A stretch of DNA of 64,000 nt from Polynucleobacter sp. AP-Reno-20A-A9 (GTDB taxonomy: Bacteria > Pseudomonadota > Gammaproteobacteria > Burkholderiales > Burkholderiaceae): NCBI RefSeq assembly GCF_018882085.1, contig NZ_JACVPB010000001.1, positions 186,001-250,000 of the forward strand. The letters run 5' to 3'. The notes below the pieces were generated by a model. It saw nothing but the letters and a program-made list of their open reading frames with translations, made no database searches and had not been told where the DNA came from. The position numbers and the translations under genes were made by a program. This document shows positions 28,675 through 37,427 of this stretch, in pieces; within the stretch, counting starts at the first letter, position 1; each line of letters begins with the position of its first letter.

Positions 28675-30798
28675 ATGAAAAATCAATCTTTAAAAAGTAA
28701 CGGCCGTCGTCAATTTATTCAGCAAAGTGCCGCTCTTGGCGGTGCCTTTGTTATCGGCATACATCTGCCGTTGACAAGTCAAGCCGCTGTAGGGGATGCT
28801 GCAAAGCCTGTCTTAGCAAACGCTTGGGTACAAATTACCCCGAATAATCAAATTACGCTCATTTGTGCTCGCTCAGAGATGGGTCAGGATGTATATACCT
28901 CTTTACCTGCTTTGCTGGCTGAGGAGTTAAATTTGCCTCTCTCAATGATTCGGGTTGAGATTGCTGGAGTAGCTCCTGTTTATATCAATGCGATGTTGGG
29001 TGGTCAAATTACCGGTGGCTCAACTTCAGTACGTGAAGCCTTTGATAAGTTAAGGACAGCTGGAGCCGCAACTCGCACCGTCTTAATCCAGGCCGCTGCT
29101 CAACGTTGGAATGTTTCCGCTGCCGACTGTAAGGCAATGAATGGCAAGGTAACGCATGCGAGTGGTAAGTCAGCCACGTATGGTGAGTTAGCTGCTGACG
29201 CTGCTAAGTTACCCCTTCCAGAAAAGCCAGCCCTAAAGTCGCCCGCAAATTTTATGGTGATTGGCAAAGAAACAATGCGTCGCTTGGATACACCAAGCAA
29301 AGTTGCCGGCAAAGCAGTTTATGGAATTGACGTCAAGATTCCGGGCATGGCAATTGCATCTCTAGCGCAGTGCCCGGTTATTGGGGGTACTCCTACATCC
29401 TTTGATGCTTCCGCTGCAATGAGAGTATCTGGAGTAACTAAAGTTGTTCAGATTTCTGATGGTGTTGCAGTATTGGCTAAGGATTTTTATACAGCTCGCA
29501 AGGCTAGGGATCTGCTGAAAATTACCTGGAACGAAGGCTCTAATGCGAATCTGAGCAATGCTGTTGTTCGTAAGTCACTAGAAGAGGGCTTGTCTAAAAA
29601 AGGTGCTGTGATTAAAACGGTGGGTGATGCCAGTGCTACCGTTGCAAACGGTAAGCCGCTTAGTGCCCAATACTTTTTGCCATACTTGGCCCACTCCACC
29701 ATGGAGCCTGTGAACTGTTCTGCCGATGTATCTAATGGCAAGTGCAGAATTATTGGGCCAATTCAGTTTCAGCAGGGAGGTCAAGCAGTAGCTGCGGCGG
29801 CGGCTGGGGTTAAGCCAGAAGATGTCACGATTGAAACCACCTTTCTGGGCGGTGGATTTGGCCGTAAATTAGAGTTGGATTTTATTCGTCAGGCTGCTGA
29901 AATTTCTAAAGCAGCTGGCATGCCAGTCAAGATGCTCTGGACCAAGGAAGATGACATTACTCATGACTTCTATCGCCCTATGAGTATTCATAAGGTAGAT
30001 GGAATCTTGGGTACCAACGGTCAGTTAGCTTCTTTGAAAGCCAAAATGGTTTCTCAGTCAGTGACTGCGCGAGCCTTTCCTGGTTTTGTAAAGGATGGGT
30101 TTGATCCATTCATGGTTGAAGGTTCCAACAATATTACTTATGAAATACCTAATCTAGAAATCACTAACGTGATTACGGATACCGGACTTCGAGTGGGTTA
30201 TTGGCGCTCAGTCAGTAATGCGCTGAATGCATTCGCGATTGAGAGTTTTGTGGATGAGGCCGCTAAGGCTGCTGGTAAAGATCCCGTGGCCTATCGGATG
30301 GCGGCTTTAAGCAAACACCCTCGAGCAAAAGCTGTCCTTGAGTTAGCAGTGAAAAAGTCTGGATACGTGCCCGGTAGTAAGCGTTTTGGTGTTGCGCAGA
30401 TGGAGTGTTATGACACCTATTCTGCTTGCATCCTTGAATTGGATCCTGCGGCTAAAGAGACCAAAGTTAAGAAAATTACTTTCGTTTCTGACTGCGGAAT
30501 TACGGTGCATCCTGACCAGGCGAGAGCGCAGCTTACTGGCGGTGTGATTTACGGCCTGAGCGCAGCCTTAAGCAATGAAATCACAATTGAGAATGGCCGG
30601 GTTCAGCAGAATAACTTCAATAACTATCCTAGTTTGCGACAAAATCAAGTGCCTGTGGTTGAGGTACATCTGGTGCCAAGTCAGGAGAAGCCGGGTGGCT
30701 TGGGTGAGGTTGGGGTGCCTTTAGTGGCCCCTGCTTTGGTAAACGCCATTGCTGCAGCAACTGGCAAGCGGATTCGGGAGTTGCCAATCAAGGTATAG
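28675..30798 (+). CDS. molybdopterin-binding subunit of a periplasmic aldehyde/isoquinoline oxidoreductase (IorB-like)
   Basis: Large catalytic subunit of a molybdenum hydroxylase. The first 35 residues carry a Tat-type signal, GRRQFIQQSAALGGAFVIG, so the complex is probably exported folded with its small subunit. Downstream are LGGQITGGSTSVREAF, the molybdopterin-binding GGGFGRKLELDF, and the C-terminal GGLGEVGVPLVAPAL with the catalytic Glu. At 707 residues it is the normal length of the Ior/xanthine-dehydrogenase-like family. Substrate cannot be read from sequence. Neither an electron-accepting cytochrome c nor a XdhC-like maturation gene is adjacent; argJ follows after a terminator. Confidence 0.9.
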   Translation: MKNQSLKSNGRRQFIQQSAALGGAFVIGIHLPLTSQAAVGDAAKPVLANAWVQITPNNQITLICARSEMGQDVYTSLPALLAEELNLPLSMIRVEIAGVAPVYINAMLGGQITGGSTSVREAFDKLRTAGAATRTVLIQAAAQRWNVSAADCKAMNGKVTHASGKSATYGELAADAAKLPLPEKPALKSPANFMVIGKETMRRLDTPSKVAGKAVYGIDVKIPGMAIASLAQCPVIGGTPTSFDASAAMRVSGVTKVVQISDGVAVLAKDFYTARKARDLLKITWNEGSNANLSNAVVRKSLEEGLSKKGAVIKTVGDASATVANGKPLSAQYFLPYLAHSTMEPVNCSADVSNGKCRIIGPIQFQQGGQAVAAAAAGVKPEDVTIETTFLGGGFGRKLELDFIRQAAEISKAAGMPVKMLWTKEDDITHDFYRPMSIHKVDGILGTNGQLASLKAKMVSQSVTARAFPGFVKDGFDPFMVEGSNNITYEIPNLEITNVITDTGLRVGYWRSVSNALNAFAIESFVDEAAKAAGKDPVAYRMAALSKHPRAKAVLELAVKKSGYVPGSKRFGVAQMECYDTYSACILELDPAAKETKVKKITFVSDCGITVHPDQARAQLTGGVIYGLSAALSNEITIENGRVQQNNFNNYPSLRQNQVPVVEVHLVPSQEKPGGLGEVGVPLVAPALVNAIAAATGKRIRELPIKV

Positions 30799-30819
30799 CA
30801 TTTGTAGCAGGGAGTAAGC

Positions 30820-30854
30820 AAATAAAGCGTGCCCAGTAGGTGCGCTTTATTTTT
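30820..30854 (+). terminator. rho-independent terminator of the molybdenum hydroxylase operon
   Basis: AAATAAAGCG (30820-30829), a 13-nt loop, CGCTTTATTT (30843-30852) and further Ts to 30854. The stem is perfect. It lies 21 bp after the large-subunit stop and just upstream of argJ. Confidence 0.82.
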
Positions 30855-30879
30855 GAGCCTCATCTACAATTATCAGACT

Positions 30880-32115
30880 ATGACCGTTAACTTACCCCTC
30901 CCCCTAAAAGCCGAACTGAAACCTATTAAAGGTTTTGAGATGGGCATCGCCGAAGCTGGTATTAAGAAGGCAAATCGTAAGGATTTATTGGTGATGACTT
31001 TGGCTCCCGGTTCTCAGGTAGCTGGCGTGTTTACTTTAAATCGCTTCTGCGCTGCTCCAGTGCAAGTTTGTCGCGAGCATTTGGCACAAGAAGGTCGTAA
31101 TGGCGAAATTCGAGCCTTGGTAGTGAATACTGGCAATGCTAACGCCGGCACTGGTGAATCTGGTATGAAACACGCCCTAGAAACCTGCGCAGCTTTGGCC
31201 AAAGATCTGAAGATCCAGCCAGAGCAGATTCTGCCTTTTTCAACTGGGGTCATTCTTGAACCGCTCCCTATTGAGAAAATTATTAGCGCTTTGCCAAAGG
31301 CTGTAGCAAACCTAGGTGAGGACAATTGGTTTGATGCGGCTGAAGCCATCATGACCACTGACACTCAGCCTAAGGCTACTTCAGCGACCGTACAAACGCC
31401 TGCAGGGTTAGTGACCATCACTGGTATCTGTAAAGGTGCTGGCATGATTCACCCCAATATGGCAACCATGTTGGGATTCATTGCTACTGATGCTGGATTT
31501 GCACCTGGTCTTTTGGGTGACCTTACCCGTGAGATAGCGGACCTTTCATTTAATGCGATCACTATTGATGGTGATACATCCACTAATGACTCTTTCATCA
31601 TTATGGCGACGGGTCAGTCTTCAGCGCAAATTCAATCAGCGAACGATCCTAGTTATGCCATCTTGCGAGATGCCTTAATTGCATTAGCTAGAAAGTTGGC
31701 GCAAATGATTGTGCGCGATGGCGAAGGTGCAACTAAATTTATAACGATCGAAGTGCTTGGCGGAAAGACTGCGGAAGAGTGTCGCTTAGTCGCCAAGGCG
31801 GTTGCGCATTCACCCTTAGTAAAAACCGCATTCTTCGCAAGCGATCCTAATTTAGGTCGCATCCTGGCAGCGATTGGCTACGCAGGCATTACTGATTTAG
31901 ATGTGAATCGCGTACAAATGTGGCTGGGCGATGTTTGGGTTGCTAAAGATGGCGGCCGCAATCCCGATTACAAAGAGGCTGATGGTCAGAGAGTCATGCA
32001 AGCTCCAGAAATCACCGTCAAGATTGACTTAGGTCGCGGCAACGCTACACAAACTATGTGGACTTGCGATTTATCGCATGACTATGTATCTATTAATGCA
32101 GATTACCGCTCATAA
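30880..32115 (+). CDS. argJ: bifunctional ornithine acetyltransferase / N-acetylglutamate synthase ArgJ
   Basis: Recycles the acetyl group between N-acetylornithine and glutamate in arginine synthesis and may also use acetyl-CoA. The precursor self-cleaves before a Thr to give alpha and beta chains; the cleavage motif is visible as [20 protein letters not shown], with the Thr of MAT-ML as nucleophile. [13 protein letters not shown] is the N-terminal family motif. The frame is open upstream to 30829 (inside the terminator), so the ATG at 30880 ([12 protein letters not shown]) is chosen, giving 411 residues. Confidence 0.95.
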   Translation: MTVNLPLPLKAELKPIKGFEMGIAEAGIKKANRKDLLVMTLAPGSQVAGVFTLNRFCAAPVQVCREHLAQEGRNGEIRALVVNTGNANAGTGESGMKHALETCAALAKDLKIQPEQILPFSTGVILEPLPIEKIISALPKAVANLGEDNWFDAAEAIMTTDTQPKATSATVQTPAGLVTITGICKGAGMIHPNMATMLGFIATDAGFAPGLLGDLTREIADLSFNAITIDGDTSTNDSFIIMATGQSSAQIQSANDPSYAILRDALIALARKLAQMIVRDGEGATKFITIEVLGGKTAEECRLVAKAVAHSPLVKTAFFASDPNLGRILAAIGYAGITDLDVNRVQMWLGDVWVAKDGGRNPDYKEADGQRVMQAPEITVKIDLGRGNATQTMWTCDLSHDYVSINADYRS

Positions 32116-32130
32116 AAGACCCTCCGAAAT

Positions 32131-32988
32131 ATGAATGAAAAATTAGACCGTCTTTTAGACCATCTCGATACTTTTTTACCAAAGCCTTTAACTGATGAGC
32201 AGTGGAAATCTTCTACTGCATATAGATGGCGTCGGCGCGATAGTATCTTTGGCAGCATTGGATTTTTGCAGCCTGTAAAGCACGTTGCAGATATTACTTT
32301 TGAGGATTTGCAGAATATCGATCGTCAGCGTGATGCCATACGCGATAACACCAAAAACTTTATTCAGAAAAAACCTGCCAACAATATTTTGTTGACTGGT
32401 GCCAGGGGAACTGGAAAGTCTTCACTGATCAAAGCGAGCTTGCATGAGTTTGCCAGCCAAGGATTGCGTCTGGTTGAGGTTGAGAAAGAGCATCTAGCTG
32501 ATTTGGCTGATATTACAGAGCTCTTGGCTGATCGCCCAGAGCGTTTCATCATTTTCTGTGACGACCTCTCTTTTGAGGAGGGTGAATCTGGCTATAAGGC
32601 GATGAAATCAGCCTTAGACGGCTCTGTTTCTGCGCAAGTCGACAATATTTTGATTTATGCCACCTCTAATCGCCGTCATTTATTGCCTGAGTATATGAAG
32701 GATAACGAGACATACGTTCATAACGATGATGGTGAAATTCATCCTGGTGAAGTAGTTGAAGAAAAGATCTCTTTATCAGAGCGCTTTGGTCTTTGGTTAT
32801 CTTTTTATCCACCAAAACAAGATGAATATTTGGCGATCGTGACACATTGGTTGCAACATTTTGGTTTAAGTGCTGCGCAAATTGAAGCGGCGCGTTCAGA
32901 AGCTTTGGTCTGGGCATTGGAGCGTGGTTCACGCTCAGGTCGCGTTGCTTGGCAATTTGCCAAGCATTGGGCTGGTTCAAAAGCTTAA
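32131..32988 (+). CDS. AAA-type ATP-binding protein, DUF815 family
   Basis: A 285-residue protein with a clear P-loop, LTGARGTGKSSLIKA (about residues 88-102), a Walker B-like FIIFCDDLSFE, and the sensor-like YATSNRRHLLPEYM; the latter is characteristic of DUF815. The family is widespread in proteobacteria but its role is not established, so I give none. It lies 15 bp after argJ and 10 bp before mutT, suggesting a three-gene transcript. Confidence 0.88.
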   Translation: MNEKLDRLLDHLDTFLPKPLTDEQWKSSTAYRWRRRDSIFGSIGFLQPVKHVADITFEDLQNIDRQRDAIRDNTKNFIQKKPANNILLTGARGTGKSSLIKASLHEFASQGLRLVEVEKEHLADLADITELLADRPERFIIFCDDLSFEEGESGYKAMKSALDGSVSAQVDNILIYATSNRRHLLPEYMKDNETYVHNDDGEIHPGEVVEEKISLSERFGLWLSFYPPKQDEYLAIVTHWLQHFGLSAAQIEAARSEALVWALERGSRSGRVAWQFAKHWAGSKA

Positions 32989-32998
32989 GATCTTTTTG

Positions 32999-33415
32999 AT
33001 GAGTGAAATTAAACGTCCAGTTACTGAAGTGGCTGCAGGAATCTTGCTGGATGCTGAGGGCCGCTATCTTTTAGGGCAGAGACCTGAAGGCAAACCCTAC
33101 GCTGGTTACTGGGAAGTTCCCGGTGGAAAAATCGAAAAAGGGGAAACTGTTTTCGAGGCCCTTAAGCGCGAACTTCAAGAAGAGCTTGGCATTGACATTC
33201 AATCCAGTGAGGAGCTCACCGTTCTAGAGCATGATTACCCGCATGCCTATGTTCGTTTGCATGTAAGCATCATTTGCGATTGGAGAGGGGTTCCTAAAGG
33301 CTGTGAGAATCAAGCCCTATCGTGGGAGCTTCTGGCTGCGGAAAAGCCTAGTGTTGAGCCTTTATTGCCGGCCGCCTGGCCCATGCTGGAAAGGCTAAGA
33401 GCCCTTTTGACTTAG
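32999..33415 (+). CDS. mutT: Nudix hydrolase MutT (8-oxo-dGTP diphosphatase-like)
   Basis: Predicted to sanitise the nucleotide pool by hydrolysing 8-oxo-dGTP. The Nudix box is complete: G-KIEKG-E-TVFEALK-RELQEELGI, matching Gx5Ex7REUxEExGU, preceded by YAGYWEVPGGK as in MutT. The frame is open from 32870 inside the previous gene; the ATG at 32999 (MSEIKRPVTEVA) gives a 138-residue protein, slightly above the 129 of E. coli. Its stop overlaps the convergent zapD stop. In many betaproteobacteria a small yacG lies between these two; there is no room for it here. Confidence 0.9.
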   Translation: MSEIKRPVTEVAAGILLDAEGRYLLGQRPEGKPYAGYWEVPGGKIEKGETVFEALKRELQEELGIDIQSSEELTVLEHDYPHAYVRLHVSIICDWRGVPKGCENQALSWELLAAEKPSVEPLLPAAWPMLERLRALLT

Positions 33416-34164
33416 AGCTGACAGAGGGTGAGTTTGAATGACACATCAGCATTCACCAACTGTGCTTTTTTATCGCGCTCGGACTTTAAGAAGCGCACTG
33501 AGAGTAAATATTTATTTGCACTTATCTCAGAAAATAATGTGTCATCTTCTACAGCAATGCGCATCAACTGGTAGACCTTGCCGGAAGGAGCTTGCTGAAA
33601 GGATCCATTGTGCGCAACGACATCTTTAGCTTCACCCGATTGGCGTAAAAGTCGTAAAAATAACTGGCATGCCTCGTGCCATGGCAAGAGTGGGCCGATA
33701 TATTTTTCAAGCAACTCACGTCGTTCAGGTGACGGACTATTTTTCCAAGCATGATAGCTAGGCAAATCAATTGGACTAGTACCGCCCGGAATATTTAATC
33801 TAGTGCGAATCGCATTTAACCACTCGCTATCAGTAATCGCAGAGTTTGGTCTACCCGTGGATTGATTAATGCTGCCAGCAACCGAATCAATTTCTGAGAG
33901 AGTTTGTGTCAGCGCCTCTTGATCAACCTTTTGTGAGGACTTCAATCCATTGAGTGCATATTTTTGACGCTCAAATTCTTTGAGCAGCAAAGACTTGATA
34001 TCACCACGTGCACCGATGTCACCAAGATCAAACAAAACAGAGATGGCATTGTGGTGCAGCTCTGGGTCATCAGAGCGAACAAAGTGGTTGAAGCGGGCGA
34101 ACAAATACTCCAGTCGAAGCATGCTTCGAACTAATTCGTTAAAGGGATATTCGTAGACGATCAC
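33412..34164 (-). CDS. zapD: cell division protein ZapD
   Basis: Cytoplasmic FtsZ-bundling protein (DUF1342). The 250-residue sequence starts MIVYEYPFNELVRSMLRLEYLF, typical of ZapD (YEYPLNERIRTWLRLE-like in E. coli), with FVRSDDPELHHNAISVLFDL and SSYHAWKNS-type sequences further on. It lies downstream of coaE on the minus strand with an 11-bp gap, as in other betaproteobacteria and gammaproteobacteria. The gyrase inhibitor gene yacG, usually next, is absent from this spot. Confidence 0.93.
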   Translation of the reverse strand: MIVYEYPFNELVRSMLRLEYLFARFNHFVRSDDPELHHNAISVLFDLGDIGARGDIKSLLLKEFERQKYALNGLKSSQKVDQEALTQTLSEIDSVAGSINQSTGRPNSAITDSEWLNAIRTRLNIPGGTSPIDLPSYHAWKNSPSPERRELLEKYIGPLLPWHEACQLFLRLLRQSGEAKDVVAHNGSFQQAPSGKVYQLMRIAVEDDTLFSEISANKYLLSVRFLKSERDKKAQLVNADVSFKLTLCQL

Positions 34165-34175
34165 AAGCCCATATT

Positions 34176-34862
34176 CTATGACGAACTGGTGCGATCTTTC
34201 TGAATCTGTAAGATTTTTTCGTGCAACTTCAAAACTTCAGTTTTTAAGTTCTCTAGAGAGCCTTGGTTCTCAATGACCATATCTGCGCTGGCAAGACGTT
34301 CTTGTCTGCTCGCTTGAGCCTTCAGAATTCTTTCTACCTCGATTCGGGGTAATTTGCTGCGGTGCATCACTCGTTCAATTTGAGTCTCCTCTGGGCAGTC
34401 CACCACCACTAGGTAATCCAGTAGGGTTGCCCAGGTCCCAGATTCAATTAACAGAGGCACGACAAAAACAAGGTAAGGAGCCTTATTGTGTATGAGTTGT
34501 TTGGCTTGCCGAATGGTTTCTTCCCGTATGAGGGGGTGAGTAATTGCTTCTAAAGACTGTCTGGATAAGGGGTCGGAAAATACTAGACTGCGCATCTTGC
34601 CTCTATCAAGCGCTCCCTTTGAATCAATAAACTCTGGGCCGAACTCCTTTTGAATGAAGGGGATTGCTGCTCCATTTGGGGCGGTGATCTGATGGGCAAT
34701 GAGATCGGTGTCGACAATGCCTGCACCCACTTGAGCGAGCTGATCGCTCACAGCGGTCTTCCCTGAGCCAATGCCACCAGTAAGGCCTACAAAGAGGGTA
34801 TGCCCTTTTAGGGTGTCTAGACTAGCTTGCTCAGAAGAAGGGTTTGTAGGGTTTGTGGCCAT
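34176..34862 (-). CDS. coaE: dephospho-CoA kinase CoaE
   Basis: Last step of coenzyme A synthesis, phosphorylating the ribose 3'-OH of dephospho-CoA. Walker A is GLTGGIGSGKTAVSD; the family motifs VDTDLIAHQI, HPLIREE and VVPLLIESG follow. At 228 residues it carries about 23 extra residues before the first strand, because the only ATG lies 46 bp inside the end of pilD. No internal start codon closer to the P-loop was found, so this long overlap is taken as real. Confidence 0.92.
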   Translation of the reverse strand: MATNPTNPSSEQASLDTLKGHTLFVGLTGGIGSGKTAVSDQLAQVGAGIVDTDLIAHQITAPNGAAIPFIQKEFGPEFIDSKGALDRGKMRSLVFSDPLSRQSLEAITHPLIREETIRQAKQLIHNKAPYLVFVVPLLIESGTWATLLDYLVVVDCPEETQIERVMHRSKLPRIEVERILKAQASRQERLASADMVIENQGSLENLKTEVLKLHEKILQIQKDRTSSS

Positions 34863-35317
34863 AACAACTCAATGATGCCAGCAATGGCCAGAAAAGGGCC
34901 AAACGGAAAGGCTGAGCGGTGATTTTGTTTATTCCATTGCAGCCAGATAATGCCGCCAATCAATCCGGTCAGGGATGCGATTAGCAAAATACTGGGTAAT
35001 GCGAACCAGCCAAGCCAAGCGCCCAAAGCCGCCAATAACTTGGCATCACCCATTCCAATGCCATCTTGCTTTTTGACTATCCGATAAAGAAGATTGAGGA
35101 GCCAAAGACAGGTGTAGCCTAGGATCGCTCCAATGATCGCGTCTTGAAAAGAAATGTAGCTTTGTTTTGAAAGGCCATTAAACAATAGACCCAGCATGAT
35201 GAGCGGTAAGGTGATGACATCAGGCAAGCGAAAGGTACGCAAATCGTAGTACGCTAAGTACACCAAGACCACTATCAGGAAGATTCGGATCCAGTCGAAA
35301 AAAACAAAATTACCCAT
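34817..35317 (-). CDS. pilD: short prepilin peptidase (PilD/GspO, A24 domain only)
   Basis: Aspartyl peptidase that cleaves type IV prepilin leader peptides in the membrane. Both catalytic aspartates are in family context: D25 in YYDLRTFRLPD and D91 in GMGDAKLLAALGAWLG. The protein is 166 residues, whereas PilD is usually 250-290. The N-terminal domain with the CxxC pairs and N-methyltransferase activity is absent, so this is a peptidase-only (CpaA/TadV-like) form in a pilB-pilC-pilD setting. About six membrane segments. Its ATG shares a base with the pilC stop. Confidence 0.85.
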   Translation of the reverse strand: MGNFVFFDWIRIFLIVVLVYLAYYDLRTFRLPDVITLPLIMLGLLFNGLSKQSYISFQDAIIGAILGYTCLWLLNLLYRIVKKQDGIGMGDAKLLAALGAWLGWFALPSILLIASLTGLIGGIIWLQWNKQNHRSAFPFGPFLAIAGIIELLWPQTLQTLLLSKLV

Positions 35318-36363
35318 TAAACAATCTGTCCTAGGTTAAAGATGGGGAGATATAGGATTATGACCAGACTTCCAATAATGAGTCCAACGAAAATGATCAA
35401 TAAGGGCTCTAAGCTTTGGCTTAAGGTATTTAAGCGATTGCTTAATTGAGAGCTTAATATTGATGCGCGCTTTTGCAGCATTTCAGCGAGCGCACCACTT
35501 TCAGATCCTATTCGTAAGAGCTGTAATGTTTCTAAATCAAATAGTAAGTGCTTAGGGTCTGCTTTTGCTATGGCATCTCCGAGCGACCAGCCGCGGGTTA
35601 GGTGTTTGAAGATGTCTGCGCTGAAATCATGGCTGAGCCAGTGATTAGAGGATTGTGCTGTAACCCTCAGCGCATCTGGAAGGGGTAGTCCCGACTTTAG
35701 GAGATGGCCTAGTGTCCGGCACCAGTAGGTCAGGGTGGCTAATCTGAGGAGCTGCCCAATCATGGGTATACAGAAGCTCAGTCGATCGCAATGCTTTTGT
35801 ATTCTAGGGGCCCTAGACCATGCAAGGCTAAAGAGCGCAGCAAAGCTAATGAGGGCTATCACGATTTCAAGATAAAACTTTTCAAACCATGACGATACCT
35901 GAATTAACACTTTAGTCGGGGCTGGTAACTCCGCTTGAAAATGAGAAAAAACATCCTTAAAGACGGGTACAACCCAAATCATCATCACAATTACTAAAAG
36001 GCAAGAGCTAATTAGGGTGATGGCTGGATAACTCATCGCCTGTTGAATTTTTCGACGCAATTCAATTTGGGCTTCAAGCTGCTGACAGATTGTTCTTAGC
36101 GCTAGATTAAAGTCGCCAGTGCGCTCACTAACGCGAATGAGATTAATAAACTCCATAGAAAATAGATTTTCTTGGGCGCGCAAACATTGAGAAAAACTTT
36201 CCCCCTTTTTGAGTTGCGTATAAATGCTATTCACCCAGGGAAGCCAAACCTTTGAGGCGGTTGAATAAATGAGTTCAATCGCATTAAGGAGTGGTAGGCC
36301 TGCCTCTAATAAGGTTAGAAGTTGTTCGGCAAAGTGGAGTTGATCCTGCTTGCTTAATGCCAT
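35317..36363 (-). CDS. pilC: type IV pilus / type II secretion inner membrane platform protein (PilC/GspF)
   Basis: Polytopic platform protein on which the assembly ATPase acts. The 348-residue protein has two T2SSF domains: the first includes LLTLLEAGLPLLNAIELI and GESFSQCLRAQ, and the second LGHLLKSGLPLPDALRV. Three hydrophobic spans are visible (about residues 112-132, 165-182 and near the C-terminus ending LIIGSLVIILYLPIFNL). It is about 50 residues shorter than typical PilC, mainly at the N-terminus. It overlaps pilB by 10 bp. Confidence 0.88.
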   Translation of the reverse strand: MALSKQDQLHFAEQLLTLLEAGLPLLNAIELIYSTASKVWLPWVNSIYTQLKKGESFSQCLRAQENLFSMEFINLIRVSERTGDFNLALRTICQQLEAQIELRRKIQQAMSYPAITLISSCLLVIVMMIWVVPVFKDVFSHFQAELPAPTKVLIQVSSWFEKFYLEIVIALISFAALFSLAWSRAPRIQKHCDRLSFCIPMIGQLLRLATLTYWCRTLGHLLKSGLPLPDALRVTAQSSNHWLSHDFSADIFKHLTRGWSLGDAIAKADPKHLLFDLETLQLLRIGSESGALAEMLQKRASILSSQLSNRLNTLSQSLEPLLIIFVGLIIGSLVIILYLPIFNLGQIV

Positions 36364-37427
36364 GAGCCTACTTCTGCATCTAGGGCTACTTGATTAATAA
36401 GGCCTGCTTGCATATGGATGAATCCAGCATCTCGCATACTGACGTATGAGACGGATGAGTTAAATAGATGGGTTTTGCTTAATACCTCATGAACTCCAAT
36501 GCGCCCCAGGTAACCACTTCCCTTGCATTTTGGGCACTGGGTTCGACTATTGTCGCCAAGACATTGCGAGCAAGTTTTACGTACGAGGCGCTGTGAGCTG
36601 ACGCTTAATAGGCAGGACTCAAGAGCTTGTTGATCGACCCCTAGATGACTGAGTCTAGGAACTGCCCCACAAGCATTGCGGGTATGTAGCGTGCTGAGAA
36701 CGAGATGCCCAGTCTGCGCCGCCTGGATGGCAAGCTGAGCTGTAGCGGCATCGCGGATTTCTCCGATCATGATGACATCGGGATCTTGCCGAAGAAGGGC
36801 GCGAATGATTGTTGGAAAATCCAAACCTGCCCGTGGGTGATAGGCCACTTGATTGACTCCAGCAAGACGAATTTCAATGGGGTCCTCTATGGAGCAAAGG
36901 TTGCGATGATTTTGATTGAGCTGACGCAGGCAGCTGTAAAGCGTTCGAGTCTTACCGCTCCCGGTAGGCCCCGTCACTAAGATCAGCCCATTAGCTTGAG
37001 AAAGGGCTTGTTGGAATATCTCGAGCTGTTCTGAGAGGAGGCCAATTTCTTGCAGATCAAGCTCTTCAACGCAACTTGGCAATATACGAACGACTGCTTT
37101 TTCTCCATGAAGAGTCGGCAAAATGGAGACCCGGCAATCAATGTTGGGTTTTGAAAAGTTATGACCAATACAAAGACGCCCATCTTGCGGCAGGCGTTTT
37201 TCTGCAATATCTAAACGTGCCAGAACTTTGATGCGTGTGATGAGGCGGTCGTGAAATTCAATTGGGTAATGCGACTGTATTTGTAGCAGGCCATCGACCC
37301 GAATGCGAACGAGCGTGGCTTGGATCCCAGCCTCTATATGAATATCACTCGCTCTAGCATCTAAGGCATGTGTAGCAATTTCATACCAAGTGCGAATAAT
37401 TAGTGAGTCATCAGTGGCAACGCTCAA
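36354..37427 (-). CDS. pilB: pilus assembly / type II secretion ATPase (PilB/GspE), N-terminally short
   Basis: Hexameric assembly ATPase. Visible motifs are Walker A VTGPTGSGKTRTLYS, the Asp box region RALLRQDPDVIMIGEIRD with Walker B, the His box TGHLVLSTLHTR, and a tetracysteine zinc site with CSQC and CPKC pairs. The 357-residue protein starts close to ASDIHIEAG and lacks the MshEN-type N-terminal domain of about 150-200 residues that binds c-di-GMP or the platform in PilB/GspE. The start appears to be a TTG at 37427 overlapping the preceding stop as TTGA; no ATG is available. Confidence 0.85.
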   Translation of the reverse strand: MSVATDDSLIIRTWYEIATHALDARASDIHIEAGIQATLVRIRVDGLLQIQSHYPIEFHDRLITRIKVLARLDIAEKRLPQDGRLCIGHNFSKPNIDCRVSILPTLHGEKAVVRILPSCVEELDLQEIGLLSEQLEIFQQALSQANGLILVTGPTGSGKTRTLYSCLRQLNQNHRNLCSIEDPIEIRLAGVNQVAYHPRAGLDFPTIIRALLRQDPDVIMIGEIRDAATAQLAIQAAQTGHLVLSTLHTRNACGAVPRLSHLGVDQQALESCLLSVSSQRLVRKTCSQCLGDNSRTQCPKCKGSGYLGRIGVHEVLSKTHLFNSSVSYVSMRDAGFIHMQAGLINQVALDAEVGSWH

